Below, piece by piece: positions 1 to 5,778 of a DNA stretch of 6,268 nucleotides (position 1 is its first letter; each line of letters starts with the position of its first letter). A program made the position numbers and the translations under genes. Location of the stretch: contig JAICKM010000422.1 of assembly GCA_025927935.1 (NCBI GenBank), forward strand, positions 1-6,268, written 5' to 3'. Source of the stretch: Chloroflexia bacterium (GTDB lineage: Bacteria > Chloroflexota > Chloroflexia > QHBQ01 > JADMIH01). The notes under the pieces were generated by a model. It had not been told where the DNA came from and did no database searches. It saw nothing but the letters and a program-made list of their open reading frames with translations.

Positions 1-963
1 CAACCCAAGGGCCAGCAGGCCGAAGGTGCCCAGCACGAGGCTCCCGGTGCTGTTGGTCAGGATGGGGATGCCGCCGTTGACCAGGTTGTCGATCAGGAAC
101 AGGATCACTGGCACCAGCGTGATGCCCAGTTGCATACGGATCAGTTGCGACCGCGGGATGGTGGGCCGCTCTTCGAGGTTCATCAGCGGCGAGCTAACCT
201 CGCCCTCAGTGAATCCGGCCACCTTGGTGAGCGTGCCCATGGGGTTGAAGGCCATCTGCACGACCGGCATCGGCACGTCTTCGACCAGCAGATCTTCCAC
301 CCGCGTGCCGGGGACCGCGCGCATACGGGCGTCCAGGATCAGGCGGGTCAGGTCGTCGAAGTCCTTGATGTCGGAGGTATAGAAAAACCCGGACTTGGCG
401 CCCAACCCGGCCAGCAGCGAATAGACGATATGCTCCGGCGAGAGCGGCGCCCCGGCATATTGCACAAAGACGACGTAGCGCTCGCCAGGCAGAGCCATCG
501 AGTGGAGCTTGACGATGCGTTGCCAGGGCAACGTCCGCCAGCGCACGAACTCGGTCACGGCGAGACCGTCCGATCGCACTTCGAGGCTAGGCAAGGCATC
601 AGCGATCAGCGCTCCGGCGACCACGCTGAACAGCAAACTGGCGAAAGCCGTGATCAGCAGCAAGACGCTGTACACGCTGAAATTGGACAGCAATTGGACG
701 AAGCGCGTCATCGTGTTGACGAGGTTCAGCACGCTCAACAAAATCAGGGCATAGCCCACCAGCCGCAACGGCAGCCAGAAGCGGGTCGGATAGCGGAACC
801 GCTGGCCCTTCTCCGCGGGCGCTGCTGTTGCGGAGGCGCCCGGATAACCGGGCACCACGTAAGTCGGCCCCACCTGAGTGCTAGAAGAACCCACGCGACG
901 CGGCATGGTCTTAGAAGCACCCGCCGCCACCGGCGCGGGCTTCTTGCGGAATAATGTAGGCAC
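1..963 (-). CDS. Membrane protein with possible bacterial PH-like domain (partial, runs off left edge)
   Basis: I do not recognise this gene by name. It reads leftwards from GTG at 961-963 and stays open for 321 codons to the edge, so the C-terminus is missing. The GTG is chosen because a strong ribosome site, AAAGGAGGG, lies 6 bases upstream and no better start exists. Residues 1-60 are Pro/Ala/Ser-rich and basic, probably a disordered cytoplasmic tail. Two hydrophobic helices lie at about 64-82 and 97-120. Residues 124 to about 215 begin LPSLEVRSDGLAVTEF and continue RWRTLPWQRI; strand, DG turn, strand and Pro-Trp before a helix resemble bacterial PH domains placed after a membrane helix pair (inference). 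Further helices lie at about 277-294 and from 307. It is transcribed divergently from the helicase gene. The function is unknown; the reading frame is confident, the PH assignment tentative. Confidence 0.8.
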   Translation of the reverse strand, partial: MPTLFRKKPAPVAAGASKTMPRRVGSSSTQVGPTYVVPGYPGASATAAPAEKGQRFRYPTRFWLPLRLVGYALILLSVLNLVNTMTRFVQLLSNFSVYSVLLLITAFASLLFSVVAGALIADALPSLEVRSDGLAVTEFVRWRTLPWQRIVKLHSMALPGERYVVFVQYAGAPLSPEHIVYSLLAGLGAKSGFFYTSDIKDFDDLTRLILDARMRAVPGTRVEDLLVEDVPMPVVQMAFNPMGTLTKVAGFTEGEVSSPLMNLEERPTIPRSQLIRMQLGITLVPVILFLIDNLVNGGIPILTNSTGSLVLGTFGLLALGL

Positions 964-969
964 GGGGAT

Positions 970-978
970 CCCTCCTTT
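970..978 (-). promoter_or_regulatory. Ribosome binding site of the left membrane-protein gene
   Basis: The minus strand reads AAAGGAGGG, a near-perfect Shine-Dalgarno sequence, with 6 bases between it and the GTG at 961-963. This site decides the start codon of a gene whose first codon is not ATG. Confidence 0.85.
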
Positions 979-982
979 ATCG

Positions 983-1000
983 GACCGGCGTCCGCCGGTC
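983..1000 (-). promoter_or_regulatory. Hairpin in the leader of the left membrane-protein gene
   Basis: A perfect 7-bp stem (GACCGGC pairing with GCCGGTC) closes a 4-base loop. On the minus-strand transcript it sits just before the Shine-Dalgarno site and after the predicted transcription start near 1009. It leaves the ribosome site free, so it may stabilise the 5' end of the message rather than block translation. No run of T follows, so it is not a terminator. Confidence 0.45.
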
Positions 1001-1015
1001 GGCCTCAATCCCTTC

Positions 1016-1045
1016 AGTTTATCATGAGCTTACCGCATTTGGCAA
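1016..1045 (-). promoter_or_regulatory. Predicted sigma-70-type promoter for the left membrane-protein gene
   Basis: On the minus strand, TTGCCA (complement of 1040-1045, five of six matches to the -35 consensus) is followed after 18 bases by TAAACT (complement of 1016-1021, four of six), preceded by TG one base upstream as in an extended -10. Transcription would start near 1009, giving a leader of about 46 bases before the GTG at 963. Position, orientation and local AT content fit; the call rests on consensus alone. Confidence 0.5.
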
Positions 1046-1080
1046 TAGCCCATTTGGGTCAGATGCGCCTGGGAGGGAGC

Positions 1081-1121
1081 GCCGGGCCGGCGGGAAACTG
1101 GGATGCCGGTTCCGGCCCGGC
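1081..1121. repeat. Perfect 10-bp GC-only inverted repeat
   Basis: GCCGGGCCGG at 1081-1090 is the exact reverse complement of CCGGCCCGGC at 1112-1121, with 21 bases between. A competing short stem, GCCGG/CCGGC around TT, lies at 1105-1116. It sits between the two divergent promoters, upstream of both predicted transcription starts, so it is more likely a DNA-level element or chance than part of a leader RNA. There is no T-run on either side. Confidence 0.55.
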
Positions 1122-1228
1122 ATATACGAAAGCAGCTTCATGAAGTTATGACTACCACCGCACCGGGAGAGGCCCAGCGCGGAAAGACCCCTGCCGGGCA
1201 CGGGCCAGGCATGAAGATCGCTCCGGTG

Positions 1229-1257
1229 TGGAAGGGGTCTGTTAAATGTGGTACAAT
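1229..1257 (+). promoter_or_regulatory. Predicted extended -10 promoter for the helicase-purA gene cluster
   Basis: TACAAT at 1252-1257 matches five of six bases of the -10 consensus and is preceded by TG one base upstream (TGG at 1249-1251), an extended -10. The -35 position, TGGAAG at 1229-1234 with a 17-base spacer, is weak (three of six), as is common for extended -10 promoters. Transcription would begin near 1264, giving a leader of about 130 bases before the start at 1396. It lies in one of the few AT-rich patches of the region. Confidence 0.55.
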
Positions 1258-1310
1258 ACGATGCTGCCCTTTCGGGCGCGCGCCGGATAGTTTGCTACGG
1301 TGCGATCTGC

Positions 1311-1333
1311 CGCATTGCGGACCGCATAATGCG
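1311..1333. repeat. Interrupted palindrome in the helicase leader
   Basis: CGCATTGCGG at 1311-1320 is followed by a single A, then CCGC, a two-base AT insertion, and AATGCG ending at 1333. Without the two-base insertion the arms are perfect 10-bp complements. It lies downstream of the predicted transcription start, so it could be an RNA hairpin with a bulge or a repressor-binding site. Confidence 0.45.
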
Positions 1334-1363
1334 CCTGGCCCAGGTAATCGGGCGCAGATCCGG

Positions 1364-1377
1364 CTTGAATGTTCAAG
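1364..1377. repeat. Palindrome CTTGAA-TG-TTCAAG before the helicase start
   Basis: Two perfect 6-bp arms flank a TG centre, ending 18 bases before the chosen ATG at 1396. The upstream in-frame ATG at 1369 lies inside the palindrome. The size and symmetry suit a dimeric regulator site, but I cannot match it to a named regulator. It is not a standard LexA box, because the spacing between half-sites differs from GAAC-N4-GTTC. Confidence 0.45.
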
Positions 1378-1383
1378 GAAAAC

Positions 1384-1387
1384 GAGG
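1384..1387 (+). promoter_or_regulatory. Ribosome binding site supporting the helicase start at 1396
   Basis: GAGG lies 8 bases before the ATG at 1396. The alternative in-frame ATG at 1369 has no purine-rich sequence at a suitable distance. Homology also begins just after 1396, so the downstream start is preferred. Confidence 0.5.
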
Positions 1388-1395
1388 TCTCCCGC

Positions 1396-3444
1396 ATGCC
1401 CTACAACCCGGCCAATCCGCTGATCGTGCAGAGCGATCGATCCATCCTGCTGGAAGTGGACAATTCCCTCTACGAGGCGGCGCGCGACGAACTGGCGCGC
1501 TTCGCCGAACTGGAGAAAAGCCCCGAACACATCCATACCTACCGTGTCACGCCGCTGTCGCTGTGGAACGCCGCCGCGTCGGGATCGACCGCCGCCGAAA
1601 TCGTCGCCGCGCTGACCCGCTACAGCAAGTTCGACCTGCCCAGCAACGTCCTCGCCGACATCGAAGATTATGTCGCCCGCTTTGGCCGGGTCAAGTTACT
1701 CGTGGACGACACCGGGCGGCTGGTGCTGCGCTCGGCGGACACACTGCTCATTACTGAGATCCAGCGCAATTCGCACACGCGGCTCTTCCTGCGCGGGCGG
1801 ATCGACGATCAGACGCTGGAAGTGGACCCGGCGGCGCGCGGACATATCAAGCAGGCGCTGGTGGAGTTCGGCTATCCGGCGGAAGACCTGGCGGGTTACG
1901 TTGACGGCGAGGAACTCACCTTCAGCCTGCGCCCGGTGGCCCTGGGCGGCGAGCCGTTCGATCTGCGCCATTACCAGCGCGACTCGGTGGGCGCGTTCTG
2001 GGCGGGCGGCAGCAGCCAGGGCGGCAGCGGCGTGATCGTGCTGCCCTGCGGCGCGGGCAAGACAGTCGTCGGCATGGGCGCCATGGAAAAGGTCCAGGCG
2101 CGCACGCTGATCCTGGCCCCCAGCACCTCGGCGGTGCGCCAGTGGATCCGCGAACTGCTCGACAAGACGACGCTGACGCCCGATCAGGTGGGCGAGTACA
2201 CGGGCGAGCACAAAGAGATCCGCCCGGTGACTGTCACCACCTACCAGATTATGACTTACCGGCCCTTCACGGTGAACGAAAGCACGGGCGAATTGGGCGA
2301 GTTCCCGCACTTCCAACTGTTCACCAACCACAACTGGGGCCTGATTATCTACGACGAGGTCCACCTGCTGCCCGCGCCGGTCTTCCGCGTGACCGCCGAG
2401 ATCCAGGCCCGCCGCCGCCTCGGCCTCACCGCCACCCTGGTGCGCGAGGATGGGCGCGAGGAGGATGTCTTCTCGCTGATCGGGCCGAAGAAATTCGACG
2501 TGCCCTGGAAAGACCTGGAGCAGCAGGGTTGGATCGCCACCGCCGAGTGCGCGGAGATCCGCATCAAGCTGCTGCCCAGTGAGCGCCTGGACTACGTCAT
2601 GGCCGAAGACTCGCGCATCAAGTATCGCATCGCCGCCGAGAACCCGCTCAAGCTCGACGTGCTGCTGGCCCTGGTCGAGCGCCACCGCAACGACAACGTG
2701 CTGGTCATTGGGCAGTACATCGAGCAGTTGAAGCAGATCGCGGCCCAGTTGCAGGCCCCGCTGATTACCGGCAAGACGCCCAACCACGAGCGCGAGACGC
2801 TCTACCGTGATTTCCGCGAGGGCCGCATCAAGCTGCTGGTCGTCTCCAAGGTGGCGAACTTCGCCATCGATCTGCCCGACGCCAACGTCGCCATCCAGGT
2901 GTCGGGGACGTTCGGGTCGCGCCAGGAAGAAGCGCAGCGCCTGGGCCGCATCTTGCGCCCCAAGGCGGACGGCGGTCCAGCGCACTTCTACACGCTGGTC
3001 ACGCGCGACACCAAGGACCAGGACTTTTCGGCCAATCGCCAGCTCTTCTTGACCGAACAGGGCTATCGCTATACAATCATGGACGCGCACGACGTCGTGC
3101 CCGACGTGGAGGCCAAAGTAGCCGCAGAACAGCGTATGCTGGAGCAGGAAGGCGCCGATGCGTTGCGGGCGCGGGCGGCAGAGCGGCGCAAGGCGCTGCT
3201 GAACGGCAGCGAGGACGCCGAAGACGAGGATGGGGCGCCGCGCAATGGGCGCAAGGCTGCGGCTCCCACCCCGGTCCCCGCCGACGGCACGAAGAAACGC
3301 CGGGGCCGCCCGCCGAAAGTCCGCCCGGAGACGGTCCAGGCGGCCGATCCGTCCGCGCCCGCGACGAACGGGGCCACCCCACACGCCACGGGCAATGGGA
3401 CCGGCGCCGAGCGGGGCCGGGGCAGCCTGCGCTTAGTCAAGTAG
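1396..3444 (+). CDS. XPB/Ssl2-type superfamily 2 DNA helicase with AT-hook tail
   Basis: This 682-residue protein is an ATP-dependent 3'-5' DNA helicase or translocase of the XPB (ERCC3/Rad25) family, implicated in nucleotide excision repair or DNA remodelling in the cytoplasm. Numbering from ATG 1396, residues 7-130 (NPLIVQSDRSILLEV, then HTYRVTPLSLWN at 47-58) match the N-terminal domain of mycobacterial XPB. The core has a Q-like motif (LRHYQ, 190-194), Walker A (CGAGKT, 218-223), motif Ia (LAPSTSAVRQW, 240-250), the DEVH box (320-323), TAT (345-347), the XPB-specific RED motif (350-352) and motif VI (QRLGRILRP, 514-522). All catalytic residues are present. The core ends near 566; bacterial homologues are about 550 residues, so the last 115 are an extension: a charged probable helix, then a disordered region with AT-hook core RGRP at 636-639. 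An alternative start at 1369 adds nine residues. No Bax1-type nuclease is adjacent. Confidence 0.93.
   Translation: MPYNPANPLIVQSDRSILLEVDNSLYEAARDELARFAELEKSPEHIHTYRVTPLSLWNAAASGSTAAEIVAALTRYSKFDLPSNVLADIEDYVARFGRVKLLVDDTGRLVLRSADTLLITEIQRNSHTRLFLRGRIDDQTLEVDPAARGHIKQALVEFGYPAEDLAGYVDGEELTFSLRPVALGGEPFDLRHYQRDSVGAFWAGGSSQGGSGVIVLPCGAGKTVVGMGAMEKVQARTLILAPSTSAVRQWIRELLDKTTLTPDQVGEYTGEHKEIRPVTVTTYQIMTYRPFTVNESTGELGEFPHFQLFTNHNWGLIIYDEVHLLPAPVFRVTAEIQARRRLGLTATLVREDGREEDVFSLIGPKKFDVPWKDLEQQGWIATAECAEIRIKLLPSERLDYVMAEDSRIKYRIAAENPLKLDVLLALVERHRNDNVLVIGQYIEQLKQIAAQLQAPLITGKTPNHERETLYRDFREGRIKLLVVSKVANFAIDLPDANVAIQVSGTFGSRQEEAQRLGRILRPKADGGPAHFYTLVTRDTKDQDFSANRQLFLTEQGYRYTIMDAHDVVPDVEAKVAAEQRMLEQEGADALRARAAERRKALLNGSEDAEDEDGAPRNGRKAAAPTPVPADGTKKRRGRPPKVRPETVQAADPSAPATNGATPHATGNGTGAERGRGSLRLVK
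3292..3327 (+). other. AT-hook-like motif in the helicase C-terminal tail
   Basis: The codons give KKRRGRPPKVRP (residues 633-644 from ATG 1396). The core RGRP flanked by basic residues and prolines is the classic AT-hook pattern, which binds the minor groove of AT-rich DNA. It lies in a low-complexity Ala/Pro/Gly region, as AT-hooks usually do. Binding is inferred from motif alone. Confidence 0.65.
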
Positions 3445-3464
3445 CGGCGGACGCACCCCGCCGC
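3444..3464 (+). promoter_or_regulatory. Hairpin between helicase gene and purA, not a terminator
   Basis: GCGGCGG at 3444-3450 pairs with CCGCCGC at 3458-3464 around a 7-base loop, beginning on the last base of the helicase stop codon. A small second stem (GGCT/AGCC, 3466-3476) follows. No T-run follows either, so it does not look like an intrinsic terminator; it could stabilise the upstream message or mark a processing site. Confidence 0.35.
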
Positions 3465-3480
3465 GGGCTATCAGCCATCC

Positions 3481-3488
3481 AGAGGAGG
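3481..3488 (+). promoter_or_regulatory. Ribosome binding site of purA
   Basis: AGAGGAGG lies 6 bases before GTG at 3495 and fixes this non-ATG start. The resulting residue numbering places the catalytic Asp13 and His41 exactly where they occur in the Escherichia coli enzyme. Confidence 0.85.
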
Positions 3489-3494
3489 AAAGCT

Positions 3495-4865
3495 GTGTCG
3501 GTAATCGCCGTTTTGGGATGCCAGTGGGGCGACGAGGGCAAGGGCAAAATCGTGGACTTGCTCGCCAGCCGGGCGCGGGTGGTGGTGCGCTGCAACGGCG
3601 GCCCGAATGCCGGGCATACCATCGTCAACTCGATGGGCACCTTCAAAATGCGCCTGACCCCGTCGGGGATCTTCCACCCGCGCACCATTTGCCTGATCGG
3701 TAACGGCGTCGTCGTGGACCCCGCCATCCTGCTGGAGGAGATCGATACCTTGCAAGCCGCCGGGATCGACGTCAGCCGCTTGCTGATCAGCGACCGGGCG
3801 CATGTGATCATGCCCTACCATCGCATCCTGGACGAACTGGAAGAGAATGACCGCGCGGCATCCGGCGACGGCTTCGCCCTCGGCACGACCAAGCGCGGCA
3901 TCGGGCCGGCTTACGCCGACAAGACGGCGCGCATCGGCATCCGCATGGCCGACTTGCAGCACGAAGAGACGCTGCTCAGCAAGCTGTCCGTCGTGCTGAA
4001 CTACAAGAACCGCATCCTGACCAAGCTCTACGGCGTCCAGCCGGTCAGCCTGCATGACACCTACCTGCAACTGATCGAGTATGGCCGGCGGCTGGGCAAG
4101 CACATTATTTCGAGCGACCTGGTGCTCAACCGCGCTCTCACCGAGAAGCACCACATCTTGCTCGAAGGCGCACAGGGCGCCCTGCTCGACCTGGACATCG
4201 GTACCTATCCCTATGTCACGTCGAGTAACCCGACGACCGCCGGGCTGTGCGTGGGCGCGGGCCTGCCCCCCACCGCCGTGGACGGCGCGCTCGGCGTCTA
4301 TAAAGCCTACCAGACGCGCGTCGGCGAAGGCCCCTTCCCCACGGAACTCACCGGCGAGCAGGCCGACTTCCTGCGCAGCCAGGGCGGCGCGGGCCACCAG
4401 GAATTCGGCACCGTCACCGGGCGGCCCCGCCGGGTGGGCTGGTTCGACGCCGTGGCCGGGCGCTACATCGCGCGAGCCAACGGCCTGACCGCGCTGGCGA
4501 TCACCCGGCTCGACTCGCTCGACCGCTTCCCGGTCATCAAGATCTGCACCGGCTACCAGGTGAACGACATGCTGCTACGCAGTGTGCCCGCCGAGATCGC
4601 CACGATGGAGATCGTGCAGCCGCAGTATGAGGAGCATCCGGGCTGGATGACCCCGACCAGCGATTGCCGCCACTGGGACGACTTGCCGCCCAACGCGCGC
4701 AAGTACCTGGCCCGCCTGCGCGAGTTGATGGGCGTGCGCATCGATCTCGTCTCCATCGGCCCCGACCGCGAGCAGACGATTCTGCTGCGCGAGCCTTTCG
4801 ACGCCCTGCCCGACATCGTCAGCCGCTTCGTCGACACGGTCCAGGACCGCGGCGCCAGTCTGTAG
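3495..4865 (+). CDS. purA: Adenylosuccinate synthase
   Basis: This cytoplasmic enzyme catalyses the GTP-dependent joining of IMP and L-aspartate to form adenylosuccinate, the first committed step from IMP to AMP. At 456 residues it is slightly longer than the usual roughly 430. The N-terminus reads GCQWGDEGKGKIVD (8-21), the GTP-binding loop with the catalytic base at Asp13. NGGPNAGHTIV (34-44) places His41 in its conserved position. IMP-site motifs follow: GTTKRGIGPAY (130-140) with Lys143 and Arg146 next, and EGAQG (224-228) including the conserved Gln227. GHQEFGTVTGRPRRVGW (300-316) is the aspartate/IMP-binding signature, followed by TRLDSLDRFPVIKICTGY. No key residue is missing. It starts 50 bases after the helicase stop, with its own strong ribosome site, and is probably cotranscribed. 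Confidence 0.97.
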   Translation: MSVIAVLGCQWGDEGKGKIVDLLASRARVVVRCNGGPNAGHTIVNSMGTFKMRLTPSGIFHPRTICLIGNGVVVDPAILLEEIDTLQAAGIDVSRLLISDRAHVIMPYHRILDELEENDRAASGDGFALGTTKRGIGPAYADKTARIGIRMADLQHEETLLSKLSVVLNYKNRILTKLYGVQPVSLHDTYLQLIEYGRRLGKHIISSDLVLNRALTEKHHILLEGAQGALLDLDIGTYPYVTSSNPTTAGLCVGAGLPPTAVDGALGVYKAYQTRVGEGPFPTELTGEQADFLRSQGGAGHQEFGTVTGRPRRVGWFDAVAGRYIARANGLTALAITRLDSLDRFPVIKICTGYQVNDMLLRSVPAEIATMEIVQPQYEEHPGWMTPTSDCRHWDDLPPNARKYLARLRELMGVRIDLVSIGPDREQTILLREPFDALPDIVSRFVDTVQDRGASL

Positions 4866-4880
4866 CGCGGCAGACCCTTA

Positions 4881-4909
4881 TTGAGCGCCGCCGTCCCCGG
4901 TGATATACT
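4881..4909 (+). promoter_or_regulatory. Promoter-like sequence at the purA/CopD-like junction
   Basis: TTGAGC (4881-4886, four of six -35 matches) is followed after exactly 17 bases by TATACT (4904-4909, five of six -10 matches), with TG at 4901-4902 forming an extended -10. It lies in otherwise very GC-rich DNA. If active, transcription starts near 4916, inside the CopD-like reading frame as called, and could serve that gene from a later start or the downstream aminotransferase. It may instead be coincidence. Confidence 0.4.
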
Positions 4910-5756
4910 GATCCTGGCGGGCGGGCTGCTGCGGCTGGTTACGCTGCCCGCCGGGCTGTTGCTGGGCGGCGGCGCGGGAGCCGGGCTGCTGTTGCGGCGC
5001 CTGGGCAGCGAACCCGCCGCCGTCGAGCGCGCCGGGCGCCGGTTGGCCCGCCCGCTGCTGCTGATCTTGATCGCCGCGCTGGTGCCGCTGGCCCTGGTTG
5101 AGACGCTCCAGCAGACCGGCGCGCCGCTGACCCTGGCCGTGTTGACCGACCTGCTGCCCTATATGCTGCTGAACACGCTGTTCGGTGTGGTCTGGGCGGC
5201 GCACGCGGCCATCCTGGGCCTGCTCTGGGTGCGTCTGCGCGCCGGGCACACGCCGGGGCTGATCGGCGCCCTAGCCCTGCTGGTGGCCTGGCCGCAACTG
5301 GGCCACCTGGCGCCCAATTTCGCCATCCTGGCGCCGGACACACTCGCGGAGTTGGGCTGGCTGGGCGCGCACCGGGCCGGGGCCGCGCTCTGGCCGGGCA
5401 CGCTGGCCGTGTTGCTGGCCTGGAGCCGGGCCGGGGGACCGGTCCAGCGCCCCTGGGGCGCGGCGTTCTTCCGGCTGGCCTTGCCGGGCGCCGGGCTGCT
5501 GTTGGGCGGCGCGGCGGGCGTGCTACTCGACCACGGCGGCGTGGCGACCCTCACCGGGGCCACCCTCTTCGGGAGCCTGGTGCAAATCAAAATCGTGTTG
5601 TTGCTCAGCCTGCTCGCCCTGGGCGCCTGGCATTTCCGGCGCTATCGCAGTGCCGCTGCGCCCGACCGCAGCACGCTGGCCGCGGAAGTCGCCGTCGCCG
5701 GGGCGGCCATCGCGCTGGGCGCGATCCTGGGCGTCTTGCCGAGTCCCGGCAGCTAA
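4881..5756 (+). CDS. CopD-like multi-pass membrane protein
   Basis: This integral membrane protein of up to 291 residues has about eight hydrophobic segments (roughly 9-38, 58-75, 84-117, 126-143, 166-182, 196-216, 228-250, 263-285). Residues 160-256 resemble the copper resistance D (CopD) domain: His164 and Trp171-Pro-Gly before a helix, a Phe-Arg-Leu-Ala helix with Gly-rich centre (196-216), then LFGSLVQIKIVLLLSLLALGAWHFRRYR, which parallels the family's YGxLLxxK...LLALGAxNR pattern. CopD proteins are linked to copper handling, but no copper gene is nearby, so the role is only a suggestion. The start is uncertain: TTG at 4881 follows the purA stop by 15 bases, in the same frame, with no Shine-Dalgarno site and overlapping a promoter-like sequence. 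The reading frame cannot begin before the TAG at 4863. Translational reinitiation after purA is possible. The gene is real by its codon pattern and hydrophobicity; the family call is moderate. Confidence 0.7.
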   Translation: MSAAVPGDILILAGGLLRLVTLPAGLLLGGGAGAGLLLRRLGSEPAAVERAGRRLARPLLLILIAALVPLALVETLQQTGAPLTLAVLTDLLPYMLLNTLFGVVWAAHAAILGLLWVRLRAGHTPGLIGALALLVAWPQLGHLAPNFAILAPDTLAELGWLGAHRAGAALWPGTLAVLLAWSRAGGPVQRPWGAAFFRLALPGAGLLLGGAAGVLLDHGGVATLTGATLFGSLVQIKIVLLLSLLALGAWHFRRYRSAAAPDRSTLAAEVAVAGAAIALGAILGVLPSPGS

Positions 5757-5767
5757 CCCGCCCCGCT

Positions 5768-5771
5768 GGAG
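5768..5771 (+). promoter_or_regulatory. Ribosome binding site favouring GTG 5779 for the aminotransferase
   Basis: GGAG lies 7 bases before GTG at 5779 but 13 bases before the in-frame ATG at 5785. The spacing favours the GTG, adding two residues (Met-Pro) to the protein. Confidence 0.5.
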
Positions 5772-5778
5772 CTGATCT

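Larger units (their letters stand above)
964..1395. other. Divergent intergenic region between membrane-protein and helicase genes
   Basis: This stretch of about 430 bases carries no convincing gene. It contains, left to right: the ribosome site, leader hairpin and promoter of the leftward gene; a GC-only inverted repeat (1081-1121); a promoter for the rightward genes (-10 at 1252-1257); a small stem-loop (GCCC/GGGC at 1266-1277); two palindromes (1311-1333 and 1364-1377); and the ribosome site of the helicase gene. The segment 1122-1228 shows nothing I can assign. An open frame from 1103 to 1423 crosses the promoter and enters the helicase gene, so I do not call it. Confidence 0.75.

Noticed and set aside
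130..954. Open frame of 274 codons on the plus strand across the left membrane-protein gene
   Set aside because: Its product is Gln/His/Arg-rich, without domains, as expected from the complement of a real gene. The minus strand has a strong ribosome site and a sensible membrane protein.
1369..1395. Earlier ATG for the helicase at 1369
   Set aside because: It has no ribosome site, lies inside a palindrome, and adds nine residues outside the region similar to known XPB proteins. It remains possible.
1103..1423. Possible small gene of 106 codons in the intergenic region
   Set aside because: It runs through the predicted promoter and into the helicase gene, lacks a good ribosome site, and has irregular composition.
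1696..3384. Long open frame of 562 codons on the minus strand, antisense to the helicase gene
   Set aside because: It is the mirror of a confidently identified helicase in GC-rich DNA, is rich in Arg/Ala/Gly/Gln with no recognisable domain, and has no clear ribosome site.
3471..4397. Open frame of 308 codons on the minus strand opposite purA
   Set aside because: It is antisense to purA, whose identity is certain, and shows no domain or start signal.
4980..5504. Identical 15-mer at 4980-4994 and 5490-5504, with a near copy at about 4950
   Set aside because: All encode Gly/Ala/Leu membrane-helix runs with the same preferred codons. This is explained by composition and does not establish an internal duplication.
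5757..5778. Terminator between the CopD-like gene and the aminotransferase
   Set aside because: No stable stem followed by a T-run is present in this 22-base gap; it is better explained by the aminotransferase ribosome site.
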